Below, piece after piece: positions 1 through 6,127 of a stretch of DNA of 7,982 nt. The stretch lies in NCBI GenBank assembly GCA_026990885.1, contig JALXCO010000061.1, positions 1 through 7,982 of the forward strand. The letters run 5' to 3'. Both the position numbers and the translations under genes were made by a program. How positions within the stretch are numbered: the first letter of the stretch is position 1; each line of letters begins with the position of its first letter. The DNA is from Desulfurococcales archaeon (GTDB taxonomy: Archaea > Thermoproteota > Thermoprotei_A > Sulfolobales > AG1). The notes beneath the pieces were generated by a model that was given only the letters and a program-made list of their open reading frames with translations, did not search any database and was not told where the DNA came from.

Positions 1-692
1 TTGGACACAAGATACTTAGCCGCGCTCACATACGCACCTCCAGGACCAGCTATCATGTCGACCCTATCAACGCTTTCAGTGCCGTAGGCCAGCGCCGCTA
101 TAGCCTGTGCACCCCCCAACCTATATACCCTAGTGAACCCCACAACCTTCAGAGCTGCAGCAATAGCCGGGGTCAATCCCTTTGGAGGGACTGATGCAAC
201 CACCTCGGGGACTCCAGTTATTTTGGCTACCGTTCCACACATAACCGCTGTAGACGGATACGATGCGAGGCCTCCTGGTATGTAGCACGCCACCCTATCT
301 ATGGGTTTAATCGATGTATCGATGGATATATCCGGGTCTATAGTTATCTTCCCCTCGACTTTTTTGAGGCTCTCTATAAGGGGGACCTCGACGCTCTCTA
401 TATTGCTTCTGAGTTTCTCGAGAGCATCTATAAGCTCCTTTGGCGCTTCACTGGCTAGCGACTCTATCTCGTCTCTGGTTATCTGGAACCCTACTTCAGC
501 TAGATCTACTCCATCAAACTTCTTGGTTAGCTCCATAAGCCCCCTATCTCTATCTATCCTCACCTTATCCACGATCCATTTAACCTGCTCCAAGTACCTT
601 ACTGGGCTCCTGATCTCCCTTATCTCCTCTATTACCCCTCTAGCTTTATCTCTTGACGCTACCTTAATTATCCTCACTCCAAAACACCCCAT
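1..692 (-). CDS. hisD: Histidinol dehydrogenase (N-terminal part, cut by the window edge)
   Basis: This is the N-terminal 230 codons of histidinol dehydrogenase, which oxidises L-histidinol to L-histidine in two NAD-dependent steps at the end of histidine biosynthesis. Translating the minus strand gives family landmarks in order: an N-terminal helical region, KKFDGVDL, the YIPGG loop followed by YPSTAVM, a GGAQAIAALAYGT segment, and the cofactor-proximal VDMIAGPGGAYVSAAKYLV. The family commonly has GPGN where this protein has GPGG. The Gln of GGAQAIAALAYGT fits the first zinc ligand region; the later Asp and His ligands lie beyond the window. The frame opens 1 nt after the hisG stop, so the two are co-transcribed. 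ATG at 692 is chosen. GTG at 677 is an alternative, with GGGGTG placed 7 nt before it. The protein is truncated only by the window edge. Confidence 0.93.
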   Translation of the reverse strand, partial: MGCFGVRIIKVASRDKARGVIEEIREIRSPVRYLEQVKWIVDKVRIDRDRGLMELTKKFDGVDLAEVGFQITRDEIESLASEAPKELIDALEKLRSNIESVEVPLIESLKKVEGKITIDPDISIDTSIKPIDRVACYIPGGLASYPSTAVMCGTVAKITGVPEVVASVPPKGLTPAIAAALKVVGFTRVYRLGGAQAIAALAYGTESVDRVDMIAGPGGAYVSAAKYLVS

Positions 693-693
693 A

Positions 694-1671
694 TCATATC
701 TTTTCTAGAGGGATCACCAGCTTCGGCTCATAAACCACCAGACCCTGGGCGAGCTTCCTGATCGTGGGCAGAATCTTCAGCAGTTCATCCTTATCTATCA
801 CAGTGTTTATAGCGTACCACTCAGGATCCGACAGCTGGCTCACCGTAGGCTTCTTGAGGGCCGGCAATATGTCTAGCAGCTTCTCCAGGTTGTCCCTCCT
901 CACATTAAGGAATATATGGTACTTCTTTCTTCCGTCAACAACACCTCTGAATAACGCAACCATATCCATTATCTTCTCTCTTTTATCCGGGTCCCTAAGG
1001 CTTGATGGGTTGGAGATCAATATGGCTTGAGACTCCAGTATAGTATCTATAGCTCTAAGATTGTTGTTCTCAAGCGTTATACCCGTCTCGGTTATATCGA
1101 TTATAGCGTCAACCTCCTCTGGAGGCTTCGCTTCCGTCGCTCCGAAAGACAGTATTATCTGGATCATGTCGTTGTCACCCTCCCTAAACCATGGAGATAT
1201 TATAACCGGCTTTCTGCCGCCATAAATCCTTCTGTAGGATTCCCTCTCCATTATGAATTCTCTAGATATATTTAGATACTCTGTAGCTATCCTGAGCGTC
1301 CTATTCTCTCTGAAGTACCCGTCTATAAGGCTGTCTGTAGAGCTATATGGGAGGTCCCTTGGAACGGCTACAACAAGCTTCACCCTTCCAAACTCAAGAT
1401 CCAGCAGCTTTACTATCTTATCCCTCAGCTTATTCTCTATAACCCAATCCATCCCAGTGATCGCTACATCGTATAGTCCCTCAGCAACATATACAGGTAT
1501 CTCCTGCGGCCTCAGTATCTTGACGCATATCTCCGGGTCGTTGATTCTCGGCCTATAGCTCCTCTCTCTACCGGCTAGTCTATAGCCTGCTCTATCGAGA
1601 AAATCGTTTACTGCCTTCTCGAGAGAGCCTTTAGGTATTGCGAACCTAATTCTACATGCAATAAATACCAC
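694..1671 (-). CDS. hisG: ATP phosphoribosyltransferase, long form with C-terminal regulatory domain
   Basis: HisG catalyses the first, committed step of histidine synthesis, joining ATP and PRPP to give phosphoribosyl-ATP. The 325-residue protein begins with the typical RIRFAIPKGSLEKA strand-helix, followed by VYVAEGLYDVAITGMDWV. The PRPP-binding signature is DAIIDITETGITLENNNL, with GITL where GTTL is usual. The last 75 or so residues (YHIFLNVRRDNLEKLL to QGLVVYEPKLVIP) match the C-terminal ACT-like domain that mediates feedback by histidine in long-form HisG, so no HisZ partner should be needed. A segment of about 18-20 extra residues (REFIMERESYRRIYGGRKPV and onward) precedes the SFGATEAKPP strand compared with typical bacterial forms as I remember them. 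The start is a GTG at 1671; no ATG is in frame. A TATA box about 26 nt upstream points to a leaderless mRNA. It is the first gene of a hisG-hisD operon. Confidence 0.95.
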   Translation of the reverse strand: MVFIACRIRFAIPKGSLEKAVNDFLDRAGYRLAGRERSYRPRINDPEICVKILRPQEIPVYVAEGLYDVAITGMDWVIENKLRDKIVKLLDLEFGRVKLVVAVPRDLPYSSTDSLIDGYFRENRTLRIATEYLNISREFIMERESYRRIYGGRKPVIISPWFREGDNDMIQIILSFGATEAKPPEEVDAIIDITETGITLENNNLRAIDTILESQAILISNPSSLRDPDKREKIMDMVALFRGVVDGRKKYHIFLNVRRDNLEKLLDILPALKKPTVSQLSDPEWYAINTVIDKDELLKILPTIRKLAQGLVVYEPKLVIPLEKI

Positions 1672-1690
1672 CCATTTGCTTTGGTTTCGA

Positions 1691-1700
1691 TATATTATAA
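1691..1700 (-). promoter_or_regulatory. TATA box of the hisGD operon
   Basis: Read on the minus strand this is TTATAATATA, centred about 25 nt before the hisG GTG at 1671. Archaeal transcription normally starts about 26 nt downstream of the TATA centre, so the RNA should begin almost at the GTG. No Shine-Dalgarno motif is needed or seen. The start site is inferred from spacing, not measured. Confidence 0.6.
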
Positions 1701-1876
1701 GCCTTGCCGTATGGGTTGCATCTAGATAAGTTCTTATAGTATATTCCTACACTCTCTATGCCTGTGGATGGGTTTATATTAGTGAATACACATCCCTTAT
1801 CGCCGGAGTTATTTTTAGATTTAGGAGGCTTAAAAACCTAACTGTAGATCGGGGACACCCTCCAAAAACGCAATAG
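1701..1876. other. Intergenic region between divergent hisG and MDP-1-like gene
   Basis: No open frame with family resemblance, tRNA, CRISPR repeat or C/D-box RNA motif is seen here. Two further TATA-like elements lie on the plus strand: GGTTTATATT (1771-1780) and CTTAAAAA preceded by GGAGG (1829-1836). They could start a longer leader for the downstream gene or a small RNA. A weak inverted repeat, TTAGG and CCTAA, surrounds the second element. Nothing else stands out. Confidence 0.4.
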
Positions 1877-1884
1877 CTTATATA
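1877..1884 (+). promoter_or_regulatory. TATA box of the MDP-1-like phosphatase gene
   Basis: CTTATATA preceded by a purine-rich stretch is the best core promoter match. From its centre, the expected start of transcription is near 1907, giving a leader of about 11 nt before the ATG at 1918. No clear Shine-Dalgarno motif lies in that leader. Confidence 0.5.
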
Positions 1885-1917
1885 CCATATAGCCCTCACT
1901 AGAGAATTGGATATACT

Positions 1918-2436
1918 ATGAGGGAGAAAGCTGACTGGCTTCTTCTCGTCGATCTAGACGGGACGCTATGGGACCATCTAAATATTTCGGAGCTGGAGCC
2001 GCCCTTCAGAAGGATAAATGATCTCCAGATAGCCGATAGAAACGGTGTTAAAGTAACGCTGAAGAAAGATATGGTTGAGCTGGTGAGGTGGGCTAGGGAA
2101 AACAATGGGGTTATCTCCACCTTAAGCTGGAATTACAGGGATAAAGCTATTGAGGCTCTAAGGGCTTTTGGGTTGCTAGATCTATTTGATTACCACGCCA
2201 TTGAGTATCATCCAGACAAGCATTTGATGCTGGAGAAGCTTCTTAACAGCATTAAAAGCGATACCGGCATGAGCTTCAAGCTGTGTAGGATTGTGTATAT
2301 TGATGATAGAACGATCCATATAGAGAAGATCTATGAAAGGATCGGAAAAATCATTTTCCTTCAGGCATGGATCGATTTCAGGAACTTCGAGGAAGCCAAA
2401 CATAAAATAATGAGGAGCCTTGAGAAATGTAGATAG
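1918..2436 (+). CDS. HAD-superfamily phosphatase, MDP-1 (magnesium-dependent phosphatase-1) type
   Basis: The 172-residue protein carries the haloacid dehalogenase phosphatase motifs in order. Motif I is VDLDGTLW, with nucleophile Asp12 and general acid Asp14. The motif II Ser/Thr lies in VISTLSWN (residues 65-72). The motif III Lys is Lys101 in HPDKHLML. The motif IV acidic pair is Asp129-Asp130 in VYIDDR. The DxDGTLW signature, small size and absence of a large cap domain fit the MDP-1 subfamily, which acts as a magnesium-dependent cytosolic phosphatase on phosphotyrosine-like or sugar-phosphate substrates. The physiological substrate in archaea is not evident from the sequence. The start is the ATG 11 nt after the predicted transcription start. 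The gene has its own promoter and is divergent from hisG. The next gene has a separate promoter, so an operon is unlikely. Confidence 0.85.
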   Translation: MREKADWLLLVDLDGTLWDHLNISELEPPFRRINDLQIADRNGVKVTLKKDMVELVRWARENNGVISTLSWNYRDKAIEALRAFGLLDLFDYHAIEYHPDKHLMLEKLLNSIKSDTGMSFKLCRIVYIDDRTIHIEKIYERIGKIIFLQAWIDFRNFEEAKHKIMRSLEKCR

Positions 2437-2470
2437 GAATAAAACAGATACACGGGAACAGCGTTAAATC

Positions 2471-2495
2471 ATTTGCTTAACCTCGTTAAGCAAAT
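2471..2495. repeat. Perfect 11-bp inverted repeat with 3-nt centre (candidate operator)
   Basis: The arms ATTTGCTTAAC (2471-2481) and GTTAAGCAAAT (2485-2495) are exact reverse complements around CTC. The right arm ends directly against the TATA box of the cytochrome gene and covers the position of the TFB-recognition element. That placement suits a dimeric transcription factor site. A hairpin ending the phosphatase transcript, which stops 34 nt upstream, is the alternative, but no T-run follows it. Confidence 0.7.
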
Positions 2496-2505
2496 ACTTA
2501 TAATT
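2496..2505 (+). promoter_or_regulatory. TATA box of the cytochrome b5-like membrane protein gene
   Basis: ACTTATAATT follows the palindrome without a gap. Spacing predicts transcription from about 2526-2527. This leaves only a few nucleotides before tandem GTG codons at 2529 and 2532, and about 12 nt before the ATA at 2539. Confidence 0.55.
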
Positions 2506-2538
2506 ATGTAATGCCTAAACACCTAACGGTGGTGAGCA

Positions 2539-3522
2539 ATAAGAAGGCTTATAAATATCTCTAGGAAAAGTGCATGGATCCTATTCGCGGGGTCCCTAGC
2601 CGCCTTCCTTACGGGAGTTATCCTGGCTACACCACTAGCTGCAACGGTATTTGACTATTCAACAGTAAGATTCATACACTCTATAGTGGTTCCAGCTATA
2701 GCGGCGCCAGCCCTATTTATACATGTCCTTGCCGCCTTAATTATCCTTAGCCAGAGAAGTAGTGTAGCCAGCAAAATAATTATTGGAGGGCAACTAGCTT
2801 TGATCTTTATACTGCTGGGGGTAATCTACTACCTATTTATACAGGGGGCAACACAACCCCTGCTACCTCAAATACAGCTTAATGAGACAGCCAGCCCAAG
2901 CGGGGAAACCACTTCCACGTGGGGTCCCTCGAGCCTAGGTAGGGTGGAGACATCTACTTCGGCTATAGATAATGCTTCAGAAAACCGCGGTGCTCTAAGT
3001 GCTGAAACACTTTCTCTCACGTGGAACGAGATCTCTAAGCATAACTCTCTGAGCGACTGCTGGATCGTGGTTAATGGCAGGGTCTACGATATAACCCGGT
3101 ACATACCTATGCATCCTGGAGGTAGCGGTATTATAGAGCCATACTGTGGTAGAGACGCCACAGATATATTCTATAATGTTCACTCCTCTGCAGCGATCAG
3201 TCTGCTCGAGAAATACTATATTGGTGATGTTGGGGGTGAGGCGTCTATCCATGTGTATAAGCATTCTGCATCAACGCAAAATATATCTCGGGGCTACTAC
3301 ATCAAAGAGTCACGCGGTGAGGATGAGAGTAGATATATCTATAGTAGCGACTACTCTAGAGTTAAGGAGGTAATTCGTGAAAGCTTCCCCAATGCCGAGA
3401 TAGTTGAGATCAAATATGATGAAGGCTATATAGAGGTTAAAGCTGTGGTAGATGGTGAGTTGTATGAGATTAAAGTTGATCCTTTATCTGAAGCCATTAT
3501 AGATATCGAGATAGAGGACTAG
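2539..3522 (+). CDS. Membrane-anchored extracytoplasmic cytochrome b5 domain protein with PepSY-like C-terminus
   Basis: Counting from ATA 2539, three hydrophobic segments (about residues 12-37, 43-68 and 78-100) are followed by a Ser/Thr/Asn-rich linker with NxS/T sequons, which places the rest outside the cell. A cytochrome b5 haem domain follows (LSLTWNEISKHN at about 3010 to EKYYIGDV at about 3230). Its axial histidines are His192 in HPGG and His215 in NVHSS, 23 residues apart, close to the family spacing. Cys174 (DCW) and Cys203 (YCGRDAT) could form a disulphide. Residues 272-326 resemble a PepSY domain. TM2 holds His47 and His62, a possible second haem site. A redox role is inferred; the partner is unknown. 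No ATG, GTG or TTG occurs in frame before GTG 2686, which would remove TM1 and split TM2. ATA 2539 behind GGTGGTGAG, or a +1 shift from GTG 2529, is more plausible. Confidence 0.75.
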   Translation: MRRLINISRKSAWILFAGSLAAFLTGVILATPLAATVFDYSTVRFIHSIVVPAIAAPALFIHVLAALIILSQRSSVASKIIIGGQLALIFILLGVIYYLFIQGATQPLLPQIQLNETASPSGETTSTWGPSSLGRVETSTSAIDNASENRGALSAETLSLTWNEISKHNSLSDCWIVVNGRVYDITRYIPMHPGGSGIIEPYCGRDATDIFYNVHSSAAISLLEKYYIGDVGGEASIHVYKHSASTQNISRGYYIKESRGEDESRYIYSSDYSRVKEVIRESFPNAEIVEIKYDEGYIEVKAVVDGELYEIKVDPLSEAIIDIEIED

Positions 3523-3540
3523 CTATGCTCTCCACTTAAG

Positions 3541-4467
3541 CTAGATAGTTAGTATCTCATACCTCATATCATCCACGCTGAGAATCATTACGGATGCGTA
3601 TGCATTATAGTATGGGCTCCCCTTTCTAGAGAACACAGTGGCCACCCTATTTCTATGGTTGAATTTATATCCGCTCCATATAGGTTCATGCCCCCTCACA
3701 ATGATCTTCACATTTGTCTTGGATACGAATTCATCCGTCAACGAGGGACCCCAAAGATATCCTGCCCCTCTGGGAGAGGGTGTGAACTCTATCTCTTCAT
3801 CGTCTACGGGATCGTTCCATAGGATCTCCTCAAGCACCTTGCTTGGGTGAGGCCCAACATCAAGTATACATCTATAGTCGCCTCCACACTCCTTTGTTCT
3901 GAACACGGGTATTCCTCCATGAAGAAATACAGCTTTACCCTCCACTATATAGGCGTGTGGCAGTAGATCGAAGACCTCCTTCGAGACCCCATATATCCTC
4001 TCGCCATCAACACCACCGTATCTCGCCTTCAGCTGGTATGGATAGTCGTGTGGATTCACCGGTAGATAGTCTGGGGGTTCATGATTCCCTCTTAGAGTAA
4101 CCACTTTATCCCCATATTCTTTTTTGATAAGGTATATAGCCAGCAGTGTCTCTATCTGCTTGGGACCCCGATCTATATAGTCCCCCAGAAACACTACTTT
4201 AGCGTCTTTCTCCAGCTCGCTAAAGGAACCCGACCTATCTAGAAGCTCCAGCATCGTGTCGAGGTCCCCATGAATATCTCCGAAAACTATGATCCTGCTG
4301 GGAGCACTGGTGTATACATCAACAACCAACCCCCTTGGAGATGTTTTCCTCCTCTCCTCAATCAAGATCTCTTTAAAGTCTTCCAGTGCACTGTAAACCT
4401 TAACGGGGCTTCTCGATATCTCATTTACCGATTCTAATAGCTTGTCTCTGGTTAACCTCGGCTCCAA
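3541..4467 (-). CDS. PPP-family serine/threonine protein phosphatase (PP1-arch type)
   Basis: This 308-residue protein is a metal-dependent phosphoprotein phosphatase. All PPP signature motifs are present: GDIHGD (63-68, metal ligands Asp64 and His66), GDYIDRG (95-101, Asp96 and Arg100), RGNHE (126-130, metal ligand Asn128 and catalytic His129), HGG (His183) and RGHEP (258-262, His260). An N-terminal helical region of about 50 residues precedes the catalytic core, as in archaeal PP1-arch enzymes. It would dephosphorylate Ser/Thr, and possibly Tyr, in cytosolic proteins; targets cannot be read from sequence. The start is a TTG at 4467 with GGGGG a few bases upstream, and no better in-frame start precedes the core. 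The first 47 nt overlap the end of ttuA, so the two are co-transcribed and probably translationally coupled. It converges on the cytochrome gene, with 18 bp between the stop codons. Confidence 0.93.
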   Translation of the reverse strand: MEPRLTRDKLLESVNEISRSPVKVYSALEDFKEILIEERRKTSPRGLVVDVYTSAPSRIIVFGDIHGDLDTMLELLDRSGSFSELEKDAKVVFLGDYIDRGPKQIETLLAIYLIKKEYGDKVVTLRGNHEPPDYLPVNPHDYPYQLKARYGGVDGERIYGVSKEVFDLLPHAYIVEGKAVFLHGGIPVFRTKECGGDYRCILDVGPHPSKVLEEILWNDPVDDEEIEFTPSPRGAGYLWGPSLTDEFVSKTNVKIIVRGHEPIWSGYKFNHRNRVATVFSRKGSPYYNAYASVMILSVDDMRYEILTI

Positions 4468-5410
4468 CCCTAACCCCCAATCCTAATAATAATTCACAGG
4501 CTTTACATATAGATCTGTTTGCTGATGTCGGCTCTCCGCATATACTGCATCTGGGTAGCTCTATATCCTTAGGCTTCTCCTCTGAATATACCTTCTCCAT
4601 GAGGGAATCGAACCACTCCATCAGTTCCAGGAGTATGCCTGGCTTTAGCTTCTCGATATTATATAGCGTGAACCTTATTCTGGCCCTCATGGTGGGCATT
4701 GCCCATAGATGGGGGCACTCTGTTTCCTGGGGGATGAAGCCTTTATAGTATGAGTACTTGGCGTTCTCCCACTCATATATCTTTCTTAGGGGCTTGATCT
4801 TTGGTATAAAAAGCTTTGAGGGCCTGATCCTGAGGGGGTATAGCTGGAGTAGCCTGGTTATGTCTCCTCTAAGGATATTAATGATCAATGTCTGGGCCTC
4901 GTCATCAAGATTATGTGCGGTGGCGATTTTTGTGTATCCGTACTCTCTAGCTATCTCATTCATTCCTCTCCTCCTATATATCCCGCAGTATGTGCATGGG
5001 GCTATCTTCATGTTTTTTCTTTTGGATAAATCAACCATCTCATCAACGCTTAAGCCAGCCATATCCTTGATCTCTATAGAGTGGAAATCTATTCCCCTGT
5101 CTCTCGCATATCTCCTTAGCTTCTCCAGATCCTCAGCCCTGTTGTAGCCCTCTATACCCTCAACAACTGTTGCGCAACCCATCTTGGAGGGATCATATAT
5201 CTGGCTCAATACGTCAAGCATCACGAAGCTGTCTTTCCCTCCGGAGACTGCTAGAAGGATCCTATCGCCCTGACCAATCATGCCATACCTCTTAATCTCT
5301 CTCTGAACCCTCTCAACAATATCGTTGAAGAAGCACTGCTCACATAGCTTTCTACCTGTATGGTTCTGAAGTATCTTCGCCTTCCTGGCTTCACATGCGC
5401 TGCACAACAT
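4421..5410 (-). CDS. ttuA: tRNA 2-thiolation enzyme, TtuA/Ncs6 family
   Basis: The 329-residue protein belongs to the PP-loop ATPase family that activates a tRNA uridine by adenylation and inserts sulphur. An N-terminal zinc site is formed by Cys3, Cys6, Cys23 and Cys26. The PP-loop SGGKDS is at 56-61. The Fe-S/catalytic cysteines are Cys139 and Cys142 (PCTYCG) with Cys232 in TECPH. AHNLDDEAQT is at 165-174. The C-terminal zinc ribbon is Cys288, Cys291, Cys302 and Cys305. The ECP motif favours TtuA (2-thiolation of uridine 54, a heat-stability modification) over the wobble-uridine enzyme Ncs6, but the assignment within the family is tentative. The last 18 residues extend beyond the zinc ribbon and are encoded where the phosphatase frame begins. 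The start is ATG 5410. It diverges from taw3 across 108 bp. Confidence 0.88.
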   Translation of the reverse strand: MLCSACEARKAKILQNHTGRKLCEQCFFNDIVERVQREIKRYGMIGQGDRILLAVSGGKDSFVMLDVLSQIYDPSKMGCATVVEGIEGYNRAEDLEKLRRYARDRGIDFHSIEIKDMAGLSVDEMVDLSKRKNMKIAPCTYCGIYRRRGMNEIAREYGYTKIATAHNLDDEAQTLIINILRGDITRLLQLYPLRIRPSKLFIPKIKPLRKIYEWENAKYSYYKGFIPQETECPHLWAMPTMRARIRFTLYNIEKLKPGILLELMEWFDSLMEKVYSEEKPKDIELPRCSICGEPTSANRSICKACELLLGLGVRVGAEVNQRQAIRIGK

Positions 5411-5489
5411 AATTCCTAGACCTGGCTTACTGGATTACTCTAGCTGTTTCTCTATCTACTGCTCCTTTAATGTGTTATTAGTTATAGGG

Positions 5490-5497
5490 AATATATT
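5490..5497 (+). promoter_or_regulatory. TATA box for the taw3 operon
   Basis: AATATATT is centred about 26 nt before the ATG of taw3 at 5519, which predicts a leaderless transcript. The bases directly before the ATG (GGTTGATTT) hold no Shine-Dalgarno motif, in agreement. The rest of the 108-bp divergent space must also hold the ttuA promoter, for which I see no clear TATA box. Confidence 0.5.
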
Positions 5498-5518
5498 GGT
5501 ATTGATAGTGGTTGATTT

Positions 5519-6127
5519 ATGATTGTCGATAGAGACCTGTGGCTTCGGGAGAGGGATAGGTTCTATAGTAGGATGCTTGAGGATCTATATATAGGCTACC
5601 TTGATCATGGGATTCTGGATCTTCTCAAAATGATCTTTAAGCTGGAGGGGGTCTTCCCAAAGAGCTCCTGCACTGGGAGAGTCACTATTGTGGATTCCCA
5701 GTATCCCTGGAGAAGGAGGGGCTCCAGCATTGTCTATAAATCCCATTACGGGTTGTCGGGAAGAGATCTATTATATATCATAGAGAAGAAACCCCTATAT
5801 AGATACTGGATAGTCGTGTCCGGCCCCATAATGCATCTATCATGCGTAAATCTGAAGACGGCACATAAAATGCTCAGGCTGGCTAGGGATGCAGGCTTTA
5901 AGCACAGCGGTATATTTAGCTTGGGTAAGAAGGGGATAACTGTTGAGTTGATTTCTGGGGTATCGATGATCAGTATTCTGAGGGATGGGGAGGAGATATA
6001 TATCGATCTTGACCGTATAGACGAGTATGTCTCTAGAGTTAACGACGTGCTGAGGCAGGGGAGGTATAGGCTGTACGAGCTTAAAAATGCCATATTGAAA
6101 CATATACGTGGTGAATCTAATGGGTAA
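5519..6127 (+). CDS. taw3: tRNA wybutosine-synthesis methyltransferase Taw3 (TYW3 family)
   Basis: Taw3 is the SAM-dependent enzyme that N4-methylates the tricyclic yW-86 intermediate at guanosine 37 of tRNA-Phe. The 202-residue protein shows the family landmarks. These are the SSCTGRV motif (49-55), an aligned strand ending SGPIMH (101-106), and a helix with LARDAGFKHSGI (121-132) that corresponds to the conserved A-G-x-x-x-SGI region. Its length is normal for archaeal Taw3. The start is the ATG 5519 that coincides with the predicted transcription start. Its end overlaps the M20 gene by 8 nt, and trm5 follows, whose product makes the m1G37 precursor of the same pathway. It is therefore the first gene of a short operon. 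Confidence 0.9.
   Translation: MIVDRDLWLRERDRFYSRMLEDLYIGYLDHGILDLLKMIFKLEGVFPKSSCTGRVTIVDSQYPWRRRGSSIVYKSHYGLSGRDLLYIIEKKPLYRYWIVVSGPIMHLSCVNLKTAHKMLRLARDAGFKHSGIFSLGKKGITVELISGVSMISILRDGEEIYIDLDRIDEYVSRVNDVLRQGRYRLYELKNAILKHIRGESNG
6110..6114 (+). promoter_or_regulatory. Ribosome-binding site deciding the M20 start
   Basis: GGTGA lies 5 nt before ATG 6120 and inside the end of taw3. The spacing favours ATG 6120 over the in-frame GTG codons at 6108 and 6111, the second of which overlaps this motif. Confidence 0.55.

Noticed and set aside
301..708. Plus-strand open frame of 135 codons opposite hisD
   Set aside because: Its low-complexity Ser/Leu/Ile composition is that of an antisense shadow, and the minus strand carries a clear hisD frame.
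1801..1875. Possible tRNA or C/D-box RNA in the hisG/MDP-1 interval
   Set aside because: No acceptor-stem pairing, T-loop GGTTCRANTC, box C (RTGATGA) or box D (CTGA) could be found on either strand.
2686..2688. GTG as the start of the cytochrome gene
   Set aside because: It would begin within the second hydrophobic helix and discard a well-formed first helix and the basic N-terminus. It also has no Shine-Dalgarno motif and lies far from the promoter.
3519..3544. CTAGCT/AGCTAG inverted repeat spanning both convergent stop codons, as a bidirectional terminator
   Set aside because: Arms of only 6 bp with a 14-nt loop and no T-run. Both stop codons being TAG largely explains the symmetry.
4758..5147. 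Plus-strand open frame of 129 codons within ttuA
   Set aside because: Antisense to the conserved PP-loop protein, with no recognisable motif of its own.
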